A stretch of 32,743 nt of DNA, taken from Streptomyces silaceus. Its GTDB lineage: Bacteria > Actinomycetota > Actinomycetes > Streptomycetales > Streptomycetaceae. Location: NCBI RefSeq assembly GCF_001419745.1, contig NZ_LIRJ01000237.1:1-32743 (forward strand), read 5' to 3'. Shown here piece by piece: positions 16,658 through 23,629 of the stretch. A program made the position numbers and the translations under genes. Numbering within the stretch: the first letter of the stretch is position 1; each line of letters begins with the position of its first letter. The notes under the pieces were generated by a model that made no database searches, was not told the DNA's origin, and was given only the letters and a program-made list of their open reading frames with translations.

Positions 16658-16675
16658 CAATGAGCCGTAGATGAA
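16658..16675 (-). promoter_or_regulatory. Candidate response-regulator site before the transporter operon
   Basis: On the plus strand this reads CAATGAGCCGTAGATGAA, with two ATGA boxes 11 bp apart. It matches the site at 19149-19166 at 13 of 18 positions. An 11-bp direct repeat is the usual layout for tandem binding of OmpR-family dimers. It lies 33-50 bp upstream of the transporter start. Confidence 0.5.
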
Positions 16676-16724
16676 AGGAACTTCACCGAGCCCCGCGCGC
16701 GGTCGCGCCGGGGCGCACGGGTGC

Positions 16725-17387
16725 TCACTCCGGCAGCCGGTAGCCCATCCCGCGCACCGTCTCCACCCGCTCCGAGCCGAGCTTCTTGCGCAGCGCGCGC
16801 ACGTACACGTCCACGATGTTCGAACCCGGGTCGAAGTCGTAGCCCCACACGTGGGAGAGGATCTGCTCCCGCGAGAGCACCTGCCCGGGGTGGCGCAGGA
16901 ACAGCTCCAGGAGGACGAACTCGCGGGCCGTCAGGTCCACCGTCCGCTCGCCCGAACGCGCCCTGCGGGTGCGCAGGTCGAGCGTGAGCTCCCCGCTGCG
17001 CAGCACCGTCACCTCGGGCGCCCGCGCCGCCGTGCGCAGCCGCAGCCGCACCCGGGCGAGCAGCTCCTCGAAGCGGAACGGCTTGGTCATCCAGTCGTCG
17101 GCGCCGCCCTCCAGACCGGCCACCGTGTCGCGCACCGAGTCCCGCGCGGTCAGCACGATGACGGGCGTGGACACCCGGGCCTCGCGCAGCTGGCGCAGGA
17201 CCGTGAAGCCGTCCTTGCCGGGCAGTCCGATGTCCAGGACGATCAGGTCGAAGCCGCCGGTCAGGGCGTAGTCGTGGGCGGCGTCCCCGTCGGCGACCAC
17301 GGTGGTCGTGAAGCCGTTGGCGCGCAGCCCCTTCTCGACGAAGGAGGCGATGCGCTCCTCGTCCTCGACGATCAGTAGCCGGTTCAC
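16725..17387 (-). CDS. OmpR-family response regulator
   Basis: A DNA-binding regulator of 220 aa. The receiver domain (1-117) has the acidic pocket Glu8-Asp9-Glu10, phospho-acceptor Asp52 in LDIGLPG, Thr80 and Lys102 in TKPF. The winged-helix output domain (about 127-219) contains LTAREFVLLELFLRHPGQVLS (residues 152-172), HVWGYDFDPGSNIVDVYVRA (179-198) and the wing RGMGYRL. GTG 17387 overlaps the kinase stop by 4 bp (GTGA), so kinase and regulator are made together. Likely targets are its own operon and the adjacent transporter-glycerate kinase operon, where matching direct repeats occur. Confidence 0.96.
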   Translation of the reverse strand: MNRLLIVEDEERIASFVEKGLRANGFTTTVVADGDAAHDYALTGGFDLIVLDIGLPGKDGFTVLRQLREARVSTPVIVLTARDSVRDTVAGLEGGADDWMTKPFRFEELLARVRLRLRTAARAPEVTVLRSGELTLDLRTRRARSGERTVDLTAREFVLLELFLRHPGQVLSREQILSHVWGYDFDPGSNIVDVYVRALRKKLGSERVETVRGMGYRLPE

Positions 17388-18832
17388 TGCTGCGCCGCCC
17401 CTTCCGGTGGTTCCTGTACGAGTACGAACGTGGCGCCGCCGCCGTCCGTGGGGCGCAGTTCGACGCGCCCGCCGTGGCTCTCGGCGATGGCCCTGACGAT
17501 GGCGAGGCCGAGCCCGGCCCCGGTGGCGCGGGAGCCGCGCCGTGCGGTGCCGCGCCGGAACCGCTCGAAGATCACCGCGGCGTCCTGCGGCTGCACGCCG
17601 GGCCCGCTGTCGGCGACGTACAGCTCGATCCGCCCCGCGGCCAGCCGCGAGCCGATGGAGACGCGCTGGCCGGGGACGGTGTGCTGGACGGCGTTCTGGG
17701 CCAGCTGCACCATCGCCTGGGTGATCCGCTGGGGGTCCAGGTCGGCCTCGGCGTCGGCGGTCTCGGCCAGGTGCCAGTCGCGCTCGCCGAGCGCCCGTGC
17801 CTTGACGAAGACGTCCGCGGTCAGCTCGGCGAGCTGCACCGGCTCCGGCGTGACGAAGTCGGGGCGCTCGGCCTTGGCGAGCAGCAGCAGGTCCTCGACG
17901 ATGCGGCTCATCCGGTCCAGCTCCTCCGTCACGATGCGGACGGTCTCCTCGCGCTCGCCGGGCTCGTCGCCCATCAGCTCCAGGTGGCCGCGGACGATGG
18001 TGATGGGGGTGCGCAGCTCGTGGCCCGCGTCGTCGACGAACTCGCGCTGCGCGGCGAAGGCCCGTTCCAGGCGGTCCAGCATGCCGTTGAAGGTCTCGGC
18101 GAGGGCCGCGATGTCGTCCCTGCCCTGCACCGGGATGCGCCGGGTCAGGTCCTGCTCGGTGAGCTGGGCCGCGGCCGTGCGCACCAGCCGCACCGGCTTG
18201 AGGATGCGCCCGGCCACCGCCCAGCCGATGCCCGTCGTCAGCAGCAGCGCGACGCCGGAGATGGCGAGCAGCATGGTGAACACGTCGCCGGCCCTGGCCC
18301 GCTCGCCCGCCGGGTGGAAGGCCACGACGAAGGCCGCGGCCGGGTGGTTCGGCCCCTCCTCGATCTCCACCTTCGCCCAGCGGACCTCGCCCCGGTCGCG
18401 GTGGAGCGTGCCGGTCGCGTCGGGCGACTCGAACACGGCCCGCAGCGCGGCGGGGTCCTCGGCCAGCGGGTGGTCGATGCGCGGCTCGCGGGACTGCTCC
18501 TTCTTCGCGGGCGCCGTGCCGGGGCGGCCGACCAGGCCGAGGAGTTCCTCGTCGGGGTCGGCGTACTGCCGGGACAGGAAGAGTCGCAGGAGCGGGTCGG
18601 GGTCGGTGAACTTCTCGCCCGTGTGCGGGTCGACGCCCTCGCGCGCGAGGTTGGTGAACTCCCCGGTCTCCTGGGTCAGGAGCCGGTCGATGCGGTGGTC
18701 GACGTCGCGCAGCAGGACCGAGCGGGTGGTGGCCGCGACCGCGGTGAGCGCGACGGTCATCACGACGAGCAGCCACAGCAGGATGCGGACACGGGCCGAT
18801 ATCCAGCGGCGCGGGGGTTCAGCCGTCGTCAC
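17384..18832 (-). CDS. Membrane sensor histidine kinase
   Basis: Partner kinase of the OmpR-type regulator downstream. From GTG 18832 it has 482 aa: first transmembrane helix about 14-36, an extracytoplasmic domain of about 145 residues (38-183), second helix about 184-207, HAMP linker (about 208-260), then the H box with His271 in DDAGHELRTP, N box Asn380 in QLAQNAVQHT, G1 DSGPG (408-412), F box FERFRRG and G2 GAGLGLAIV (438-446). The sensor domain has no family I recognise. An alternative ATG at 18892 adds a Thr-rich head of 20 residues, but that stretch is better coded in the frame of the upstream small gene. The GTG start overlaps that gene by 14 bp. No SD is clear for either start. Confidence 0.94.
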   Translation of the reverse strand: MTTAEPPRRWISARVRILLWLLVVMTVALTAVAATTRSVLLRDVDHRIDRLLTQETGEFTNLAREGVDPHTGEKFTDPDPLLRLFLSRQYADPDEELLGLVGRPGTAPAKKEQSREPRIDHPLAEDPAALRAVFESPDATGTLHRDRGEVRWAKVEIEEGPNHPAAAFVVAFHPAGERARAGDVFTMLLAISGVALLLTTGIGWAVAGRILKPVRLVRTAAAQLTEQDLTRRIPVQGRDDIAALAETFNGMLDRLERAFAAQREFVDDAGHELRTPITIVRGHLELMGDEPGEREETVRIVTEELDRMSRIVEDLLLLAKAERPDFVTPEPVQLAELTADVFVKARALGERDWHLAETADAEADLDPQRITQAMVQLAQNAVQHTVPGQRVSIGSRLAAGRIELYVADSGPGVQPQDAAVIFERFRRGTARRGSRATGAGLGLAIVRAIAESHGGRVELRPTDGGGATFVLVQEPPEGAAQQ

Positions 18833-19115
18833 CGGGGCCGTCGTCGTCGTGGGTGTCGCCCCGGCCGTCGTCGCCGTCGTCGTCGTTGTCATCGCCCGAG
18901 GAATTCTCGCTCACCGGGGGCGGCGAGACCTTCTCGTCGGTCGGGGTGGGCCGGGGCGAGGACGGTGTCGACGACGGGGAGCCGCTCTCCAGCTCCACCT
19001 TCGGCGGGGCCTTGGGCGGCGCCGGGCTGTCGGTCAGGGCGTAGCTGGTCGCGGCGATGCCGAGCGGGATCGCGACGACGGCGGCCAGGGCGGCCATGCG
19101 GTGGGTGAAGACCAT
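18819..19115 (-). CDS. Small exported Asp-rich protein preceding the histidine kinase
   Basis: A 98-aa protein of unknown function. An N-terminal hydrophobic segment (about 8-27, MAALAAVVAIPLGI onward) looks like a signal peptide or anchor. A Pro/Ser/Lys stretch (30-70) follows, then a very acidic tail: 12 of the last 24 residues are Asp. Third-position GC is near total through the tail, which supports real coding. It is first in the operon with the kinase, overlapping it by 14 bp. Because the tail would lie outside the membrane beside the sensor domain, an accessory or cation-binding role in signal sensing is possible. Internal Met7 is an alternative start. Confidence 0.7.
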   Translation of the reverse strand: MVFTHRMAALAAVVAIPLGIAATSYALTDSPAPPKAPPKVELESGSPSSTPSSPRPTPTDEKVSPPPVSENSSGDDNDDDGDDGRGDTHDDDGPGDDG

Positions 19116-19148
19116 GACAGCGAGGGTGGCGGGCGTACCGCGCCGTCC

Positions 19149-19166
19149 GGATGAGGCGCGGATGAA
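19149..19166 (-). promoter_or_regulatory. Candidate autoregulatory site of the two-component operon
   Basis: The plus strand reads GGATGAGGCGCGGATGAA, with ATGA at 19151-19154 and 19162-19165 (11 bp apart). It lies 34-51 bp before the operon's first gene. It shares 13 of 18 positions with the site upstream of the transporter (16658-16675), including both ATGA boxes. An isolated TTCAT also occurs at 19173-19177. Confidence 0.5.
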
Positions 19167-19217
19167 GAAACCTTCATACGCCCCGGGGCGTGCGGTGGTG
19201 CCGGGGGAGCGGCAGGG

Positions 19218-19499
19218 CTAGGAGTCGAGCCCGATCGCGAACGCGGCCTCCAGGTCGTGCTGCGAGTACGTACGGAACGCCACGTGCGTGTCCGTGCCCT
19301 CCACGCCGGGGATCTTGCTGATGCGGCCGGGGATGACGTCCGCCAGGTCGTCGTGGCGCGACACCCGCACCATCGCGATCAGGTCGTACGTGCCGGTCAC
19401 GGAGAAGACCTCGCTGACGGAGTCGAGCGCGGCGATCGACTCGGCGATCTCCGGAATCCGGTCCACGCTGGTCTTGATGAGCACGATCGCGGTGATCAC
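19218..19499 (-). CDS. Stand-alone RAM (Lrp/AsnC ligand-binding) domain protein
   Basis: A 93-aa protein (MITAIVLIKTSVDRIPEIAE) consisting only of the effector-binding alpha/beta domain of Lrp/AsnC regulators, with no DNA-binding helix-turn-helix. Characteristic segments are VFSVTGTYDLIAMVRV (32-47) and the C-terminal THVAFRTY. Such single-domain proteins form amino-acid-binding rings and may modulate full-length regulators; the ligand is unknown. GTG 19499 overlaps the rhomboid stop by 4 bp, so the two are translationally coupled. Confidence 0.9.
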   Translation of the reverse strand: MITAIVLIKTSVDRIPEIAESIAALDSVSEVFSVTGTYDLIAMVRVSRHDDLADVIPGRISKIPGVEGTDTHVAFRTYSQHDLEAAFAIGLDS

Positions 19500-20227
19500 G
19501 GCTGACTGTCTCCCTCGGTGGCCGGTGCTGTGCCCTTCACTCTAGCCCGCAACCCGTAGGCGACCCACGCGTGCAGAAACCCGAGGGAGAACCCCACGAG
19601 ATGCGCCAGATAGGCCACCCCCGTGCCGTTCCCGCCCTGCCCCGCGGCCAGCCACTGGATCGCCACCCAGAACGGCAGCACCACCCAGGCCGGAAACCGC
19701 AGCGGCAGGAAGAAGAGGAACGGGAAGAGGCTGGTGACGCGCGCCTTCGGGAAGAGATAGAGAAAGGCGCCGAGGACGGCGGAGATCGCTCCCGAGGCGC
19801 CCACGAGCGTCTGGCCGGAGCCCGCGTGCGCGGCGGCGTAGGCGAGCAGGGCGAGATAACCGCACACGACGTAGAAGAGCAGATACGGGAGGTGCCCCAT
19901 GCGTTCCTCGACCATGGCCCCGAATACGTACAAGAACAGCATGTTCCCGAGCAGATGAAGCCAGCTTCCGTGCACGAACAGAGCGGTGAACGGACCGAGG
20001 GCGGCGCGCGGGACCCCGCTGAACAGTTCGACGGGTACCACCCCCCACCGCTCGAAGTACGTCTGCTGCGCGGCGAGCAGCGCGTCACCGCGGCCGTAGA
20101 CGGGGTTGAACCCGGACACCGGCGAGACCACGAAGACCAGGCAGCAGACGGCGATCAGTCCGTACGTCACCGGGGCGGACTGGCCCCGCAGCAGCCGGCC
20201 CGCCCGTGCGCTCCATGTCTTGATCAT
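19496..20227 (-). CDS. Rhomboid family intramembrane serine protease
   Basis: A six- or seven-helix membrane protease of 243 aa that cuts substrates within or near the membrane. The catalytic serine is Ser145 in the GASGAI motif, the base is His209 in AYLAHLVGF, and the oxyanion-supporting HLLGNM motif (91-96, Asn95) is present. The loop containing GRGDALLAAQQTYFERWGVV (residues 45-64) precedes the core, as in other actinobacterial rhomboids. ATG 20227 has no SD. CATGCT six nt upstream could be a -10 of a leaderless transcript, weakly supported. Substrates are unknown. It is coupled to the downstream RAM-domain gene. Confidence 0.93.
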   Translation of the reverse strand: MIKTWSARAGRLLRGQSAPVTYGLIAVCCLVFVVSPVSGFNPVYGRGDALLAAQQTYFERWGVVPVELFSGVPRAALGPFTALFVHGSWLHLLGNMLFLYVFGAMVEERMGHLPYLLFYVVCGYLALLAYAAAHAGSGQTLVGASGAISAVLGAFLYLFPKARVTSLFPFLFFLPLRFPAWVVLPFWVAIQWLAAGQGGNGTGVAYLAHLVGFSLGFLHAWVAYGLRARVKGTAPATEGDSQP

Positions 20228-20311
20228 GAACAGAGCATGACGTAACGGGCGCTACCTGCACAGACCGCCATGCCGCACCGGAGGCCGCCGCATGGCGCCC
20301 CTTACAGGCCT

Positions 20312-20317
20312 TAGGGT
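20312..20317 (+). promoter_or_regulatory. Candidate -10 box of the zinc-ribbon gene
   Basis: TAGGGT lies eight nt before an in-frame ATG at 20326 and about 100 nt before the preferred start 20419. The mRNA would begin at or next to the 20326 ATG, so this codon could be a leaderless start or open a short N-terminal extension. The gap 20228-20418 holds no other gene. Confidence 0.4.
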
Positions 20318-20418
20318 TACGGGCAATGCGCATCGCGGGGAACCGCGGTGGGCACCACGCGCCGATGACGTCGCCGAAGAAGCATCGAACGAGTCACCGA
20401 AGAAAGCGAACAGCCACG

Positions 20419-20658
20419 ATGACGGTTCCCCTGCCGACCGCCACCACCCGGTGGCGCTGCACGCTCTGCGGCAATCTCACGCGTTTCGACGTGACCCGCA
20501 CCTCCAAGGTCGTCGAGTATGTCCATCTCGACCTCGCCGGTGAGGCGAAGGTCGAGGAACGCGAGGTGGTCAGTGAGACCATCGAGTCGGTGCGCTGCCG
20601 CTGGTGCAACGCCGTGGATCAAGTGGAACTCGTGGACAGGCCGGGCACCGACTCCTGA
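20419..20658 (+). CDS. Small zinc-ribbon protein
   Basis: A 79-aa cytosolic protein with two CxxC knuckles, Cys14-Cys17 (CTLC) and Cys60-Cys63 (CRWC), spaced to bind one zinc as a zinc ribbon. The middle is a beta-rich strip containing VVEYVHLDLAGEAKVEERE (31-49). No known function. I chose ATG 20419 (MTVPLPT) because the upstream codons 20386-20415 are AGA/CGA/ACA-rich and unlike Streptomyces coding DNA. An ATG at 20326 next to a TAGGGT box would give 110 aa with a basic head. It is 34 bp before the NYN-domain gene, so they probably share a transcript; an RNA-related role would suit both but is inference. Confidence 0.75.
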   Translation: MTVPLPTATTRWRCTLCGNLTRFDVTRTSKVVEYVHLDLAGEAKVEEREVVSETIESVRCRWCNAVDQVELVDRPGTDS

Positions 20659-20692
20659 GGGAGCGGGGCCCGCACAGCTAGTGGGGTGACGG

Positions 20693-22042
20693 ATGGTGGA
20701 GAGCGCAGGCGGGGAGCCGGACGACGGCGCCGCTGAGGTGCTCGACCGCCCGCTGCCCGACGGGGTGCGCCGGCGGGTCGTCCAGATCGTCTCGGACGGC
20801 TTCGGTGGCCTCACCCCGGCCGAACTGCCCGCCCAGCTGCGGCAGTACGTCCGCTTCACGCCCACCCGGCGCGCGAAGTTCGCGGGCAACGCCATGGCGG
20901 CGGCGCTGGAGAGCGAGCCGCTCTTCCGGCAGCGCATCGGCGAACGTCTCAGAGAGGCCCAGCCCGAGCTCGCCGGTGCCCTGGACGCGGGCTCGCCGCC
21001 CCCGGCCGCCGATCCCCTGGACGTGGCGGCCGCGGCCTATGTGCTGCGCCCCACGGGCTGGGTGAAGCTGGTCACCGCCGCCGGCGAGGAGGCCCAGCGG
21101 GCCGACGCCGAGCGGGCCGACGAGGAGACCAGGGCCGAGCTCGACCGGCTGCGCGAGGAGCTCGCCGCGGCCCGCGGCCAGACCAAGGCCGAGACCGAGC
21201 GGCTGCGCACCGAGCTGGAGGCGGCCCGCAGGGAAGCCGAATCGATGCACCGCAAGCTGCGCGGGGCCCTCAGCGACGTCAAGCGGGGCGAGGCGGCCCT
21301 GCGCAAGGCGGCCGCCGAGACCGAGGCCGTGCGCGCCGAGGGGCAGGCGCAGGTGTCCGCCGCCGAGAGCGAGACCCGGCGGCTCAAGGCGCGGCTCGGC
21401 GAGACCGAGGCCGCCCTGGAGGCCAGCCGCAGGGCCGCGCGCGAGGGACGCAGCGTCGAGGACATGCGGGTGCGGCTGCTGCTCGACACGGTCCTGGACG
21501 CGGCCCAGGGGCTGCGGCGCGAACTGGCCCTGCCGCCCGTCTCCGTGCGGCCGGCGGAGACCGTGGACGCCGTCGAGCCGGGCCGGATGTCGCCCAAGGA
21601 CATCGCCACCCGCGCCCTCTCCGAGAACGACCCGGCCATCCTGGACCAGCTCCTCGCGCTGCCGCAGGCGCACCTGGTCGTGGACGGCTACAACGTCACC
21701 AAGACCGGCTACCCGACGATGCCGTTGGAGAAGCAGCGGCTGCGGCTGCTCGGCTCGCTCTCGCAGCTCGCCCTGCAGTCGGGCGCCGAGGTCACCTGCG
21801 TCTTCGACGGCGCGGAGCTGGCCGCGCCCGTGCTGCTCGCGCCGCCGCGCGGGGTGCGGGTGCTGTTCTCCAAGCCCGGTGTCACGGCCGACGAGTTGAT
21901 CCGCCAGCTGGTGCGCGCGGAGCCGCCGGGACGGCCCGTGGTCGTCGTCTCGACCGACCGCGAGGTCGCCGACGGCATCGCCAAGGCCGGTGCGCGGCCG
22001 GTGGCTTCGGCGGTCCTCCTGAAGCGGCTTTCGCGGGGCTGA
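20693..22042 (+). CDS. Coiled-coil protein with C-terminal NYN/YacP ribonuclease-like domain
   Basis: A 449-aa protein in three parts. An N-terminal alpha-helical domain (about 20-130) includes LPAQLRQYVRFTPTRRAKFA (45-64). A long charged coiled coil follows (about 132-255, rich in Glu, Arg, Ala). The C-terminal YacP-type NYN domain (about 325-447) has PIN-fold acidic residues Asp331 (VVDGYNVTKTGYP), Asp372 (VFDGAE), Asp400 (TADELI) and Asp422 (VVSTDREV). NYN/YacP domains are predicted RNases; the Bacillus homologue Rae1 cuts mRNA on ribosomes. Activity here is inferred. ATG 20693 follows GTGGGG at about 7 nt. The end of the gene lies in a three-copy 23-bp tandem repeat. Confidence 0.88.
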   Translation: MVESAGGEPDDGAAEVLDRPLPDGVRRRVVQIVSDGFGGLTPAELPAQLRQYVRFTPTRRAKFAGNAMAAALESEPLFRQRIGERLREAQPELAGALDAGSPPPAADPLDVAAAAYVLRPTGWVKLVTAAGEEAQRADAERADEETRAELDRLREELAAARGQTKAETERLRTELEAARREAESMHRKLRGALSDVKRGEAALRKAAAETEAVRAEGQAQVSAAESETRRLKARLGETEAALEASRRAAREGRSVEDMRVRLLLDTVLDAAQGLRRELALPPVSVRPAETVDAVEPGRMSPKDIATRALSENDPAILDQLLALPQAHLVVDGYNVTKTGYPTMPLEKQRLRLLGSLSQLALQSGAEVTCVFDGAELAAPVLLAPPRGVRVLFSKPGVTADELIRQLVRAEPPGRPVVVVSTDREVADGIAKAGARPVASAVLLKRLSRG

Positions 22043-22089
22043 GCGAGCTGCTTCCGCACGGCTGGGCAAGCGGCTTTCGTGGGGCTAAA
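22022..22089 (+). repeat. Three imperfect 23-bp tandem repeats at the end of the NYN gene
   Basis: Copies start at 22022 (AAGCGGCTTTCGCGGGGCTG), 22045 (GAGCTGCTTCCGCACGGCTG) and 22068 (AAGCGGCTTTCGTGGGGCTA). Copy 1 encodes the last residues KRLSRG and the stop; copies 2 and 3 follow the stop. Copies 1 and 3 are most alike, so copy 2 has diverged or been a target of substitution. Confidence 0.75.
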
Positions 22090-22222
22090 GGTGCACACGT
22101 AACTCCCGTGCCGTATGCCCGAATTAAGAGACCGGTCACGCGACGTAGCGTCAGAAGATCATCACTGACAGTGCGTCATCGGTAAAGAATGCGCGCGTCG
22201 AGCGGTTTTTTGCCGGTGGGAT

Positions 22223-22252
22223 TTGAACTGATCACAAGAAGGTCACTAGGGT
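22223..22252 (+). promoter_or_regulatory. Promoter of the first NlpC/P60 gene
   Basis: TTGAAC (22223-22228) and TAGGGT (22247-22252) are separated by 18 bp, a good Streptomyces housekeeping promoter. It gives a leader of about 97 nt. The -10 sits inside a direct repeat GGTCAC (22241-22246 and 22250-22255), and TGATCAC occurs at 22229-22235 and 22275-22281, so a regulator may bind here. The rest of the 313-bp gap (22043-22355) holds the tandem repeat and a T6 run at 22206-22211, but no gene. Confidence 0.7.
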
Positions 22253-22355
22253 CACGCCCGAACCTTCGCTCGGTTGATCACCCATCCGGGGTGGCGGCGA
22301 TGGTGCCCGCCCACCGGGTCTCGGTAGGCGGTCGGAGGAAGAAGGAGCCGCGTTC

Positions 22356-23384
22356 GTGGCGTCCCACCGTCGACCCAAGCAGCCGAGCCGCACCCGCGTG
22401 ACCGTGCTCACCGCGACCGCTGCCGCTGCCGTGGCCCTCACCTCGCAGGGTGCCGCCCAGGCCGCTCCGAAGCCGAGCAAGGACGAGGTCAAGTCCAAGG
22501 TCGACGCGCTCTACGAGGACGCGGGCCGGGCCACCGACAAGTACAACGGGGCCAAGGAGAAGCAGGAGAAGCTCGAGAAGCAGATCGGCGACCTCCAGGA
22601 CAAGGTCGCCCGCGGCCAGGAGGAGCTCAACGACCTGCGCGACGGCCTCGGTTCGATGGCCAGCGCCCAGTACCGCTCCGGCGGCATCGACCCCTCCCTG
22701 CAGCTCTTCCTCTCCTCCGACCCGGACGACTACCTCGACAAGGCGTCCGCCCTGGACCAGTTGAGCGGCAAGCAGGTCGAGGCGCTCAAGAAGATCCAGG
22801 AGAAGCAGCGGGACCTCGCGCAGCAGCGCAAGGAGGCCGCGGGCAAGCTGGACGACCTCGCCGACACCCGCAAGGAGCTCGGCCGCAAGAAGAAGGAAGT
22901 CCAGGGCAAGCTCGGCGAGGCGCAGAAGCTCCTCAACACCCTGACCGCCAAGGAGAAGGCGGACCTCGCGGCCAAGGAGCAGCGCGCGAGCCGCGCCGCC
23001 GGCGACCGCGTGGACCTCGGCAAGGAGGCCCCGGCCTCCAACCGCGGCGCCGCCGCCCTGAGCGCCGCCGCCACCCAGCTCGGCAAGCCCTACGTCTCCG
23101 GCGGCTCGGGCCCCAACTCCTACGACTGCTCCGGGCTGACCCAGTGGGCGTACGCCCACGCCGACGTCTCCATCACCCGGACCACGTACACCCAGCAGAA
23201 CGACGGCACGAAGATCGGCCGCAGCCAGCTGAAGCCCGGCGACCTGGTGTTCTTCAACAACCTCGCGCACGTCGGCCTGTACGCCGGCAACGGCCAGGTG
23301 CTGCACGCCCCGAAGCCCGGCGCCGTGGTGCGCTACGAGGCGATGGAGTACCTCGGCAACTTCCAGTTCGGCGTCCGCATCTGA
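22356..23384 (+). CDS. Secreted NlpC/P60 peptidoglycan hydrolase, paralogue 1
   Basis: An exported cysteine peptidase (342 aa) expected to cut peptide stems of peptidoglycan. GTG 22356 follows AAGGAG. Domains: signal peptide (about 1-37, ending AAQAA), a long PcsB-like coiled coil (about 40-215), and the NlpC/P60 domain (about 230-342). The catalytic residues are Cys258 in SYDCSGLTQWAY, His305 in LAHVGLYAGNG and a third polar residue, His317, in VLHAPK. ASAQYRSGGIDPS (102-114) is shared with the next gene. The coiled coil usually restrains or localises such enzymes. Syntenic with the RipC-like NlpC/P60 gene near qcrB in mycobacteria, as I recall. Confidence 0.94.
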   Translation: MASHRRPKQPSRTRVTVLTATAAAAVALTSQGAAQAAPKPSKDEVKSKVDALYEDAGRATDKYNGAKEKQEKLEKQIGDLQDKVARGQEELNDLRDGLGSMASAQYRSGGIDPSLQLFLSSDPDDYLDKASALDQLSGKQVEALKKIQEKQRDLAQQRKEAAGKLDDLADTRKELGRKKKEVQGKLGEAQKLLNTLTAKEKADLAAKEQRASRAAGDRVDLGKEAPASNRGAAALSAAATQLGKPYVSGGSGPNSYDCSGLTQWAYAHADVSITRTTYTQQNDGTKIGRSQLKPGDLVFFNNLAHVGLYAGNGQVLHAPKPGAVVRYEAMEYLGNFQFGVRI

Positions 23385-23399
23385 GTTCCGTCCGGGTCC

Positions 23400-23413
23400 G
23401 AGGCCATGGCCTC
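23400..23413. repeat. 14-bp perfect palindrome after the first NlpC/P60 gene
   Basis: GAGGCCATGGCCTC lies 16 bp after the stop. As RNA it is too tight for a normal terminator loop, so a protein-binding site or chance is possible. The 245-bp gap 23385-23629 has no gene. Confidence 0.4.
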
Positions 23414-23540
23414 ACCTGACGTCAACACCCCGCCGACACCGCCCAAACGGGCGAATTCCGGCACCTTCCGCTGACCCCGCGCCCCGTTGATGACCTGCGT
23501 CAGAGACGGGGCGCAGGCCTGTCCGCGCCGTCCGGGGTCG

Positions 23541-23599
23541 TTGGCCCCTCCGTGGTCGCACGGCTACTGTCGGCGCGCATTCCCCCGGACAGCCGGGGG
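23541..23599 (+). promoter_or_regulatory. Candidate promoter and leader hairpin of the second NlpC/P60 gene
   Basis: TTGGCC (23541-23546) and TACTGT (23565-23570) are 18 bp apart and may be a promoter. A perfect GC hairpin follows, CCCCCGG-ACAG-CCGGGGG (23582-23599), about 30 nt before the GTG start. In the leader it could act as an attenuator or RNA stabiliser. Confidence 0.5.
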
Positions 23600-23629
23600 G
23601 TTCGTCAGCGGAAGGGAGAGCGGCTTCCC

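Noticed and set aside
22100..22355. A c-di-AMP (ydaO-type) riboswitch before the NlpC/P60 gene
   Set aside because: Such switches precede related wall-hydrolase genes in Streptomyces, but I could not find the conserved core segments, and the leader after the predicted start is only about 97 nt.
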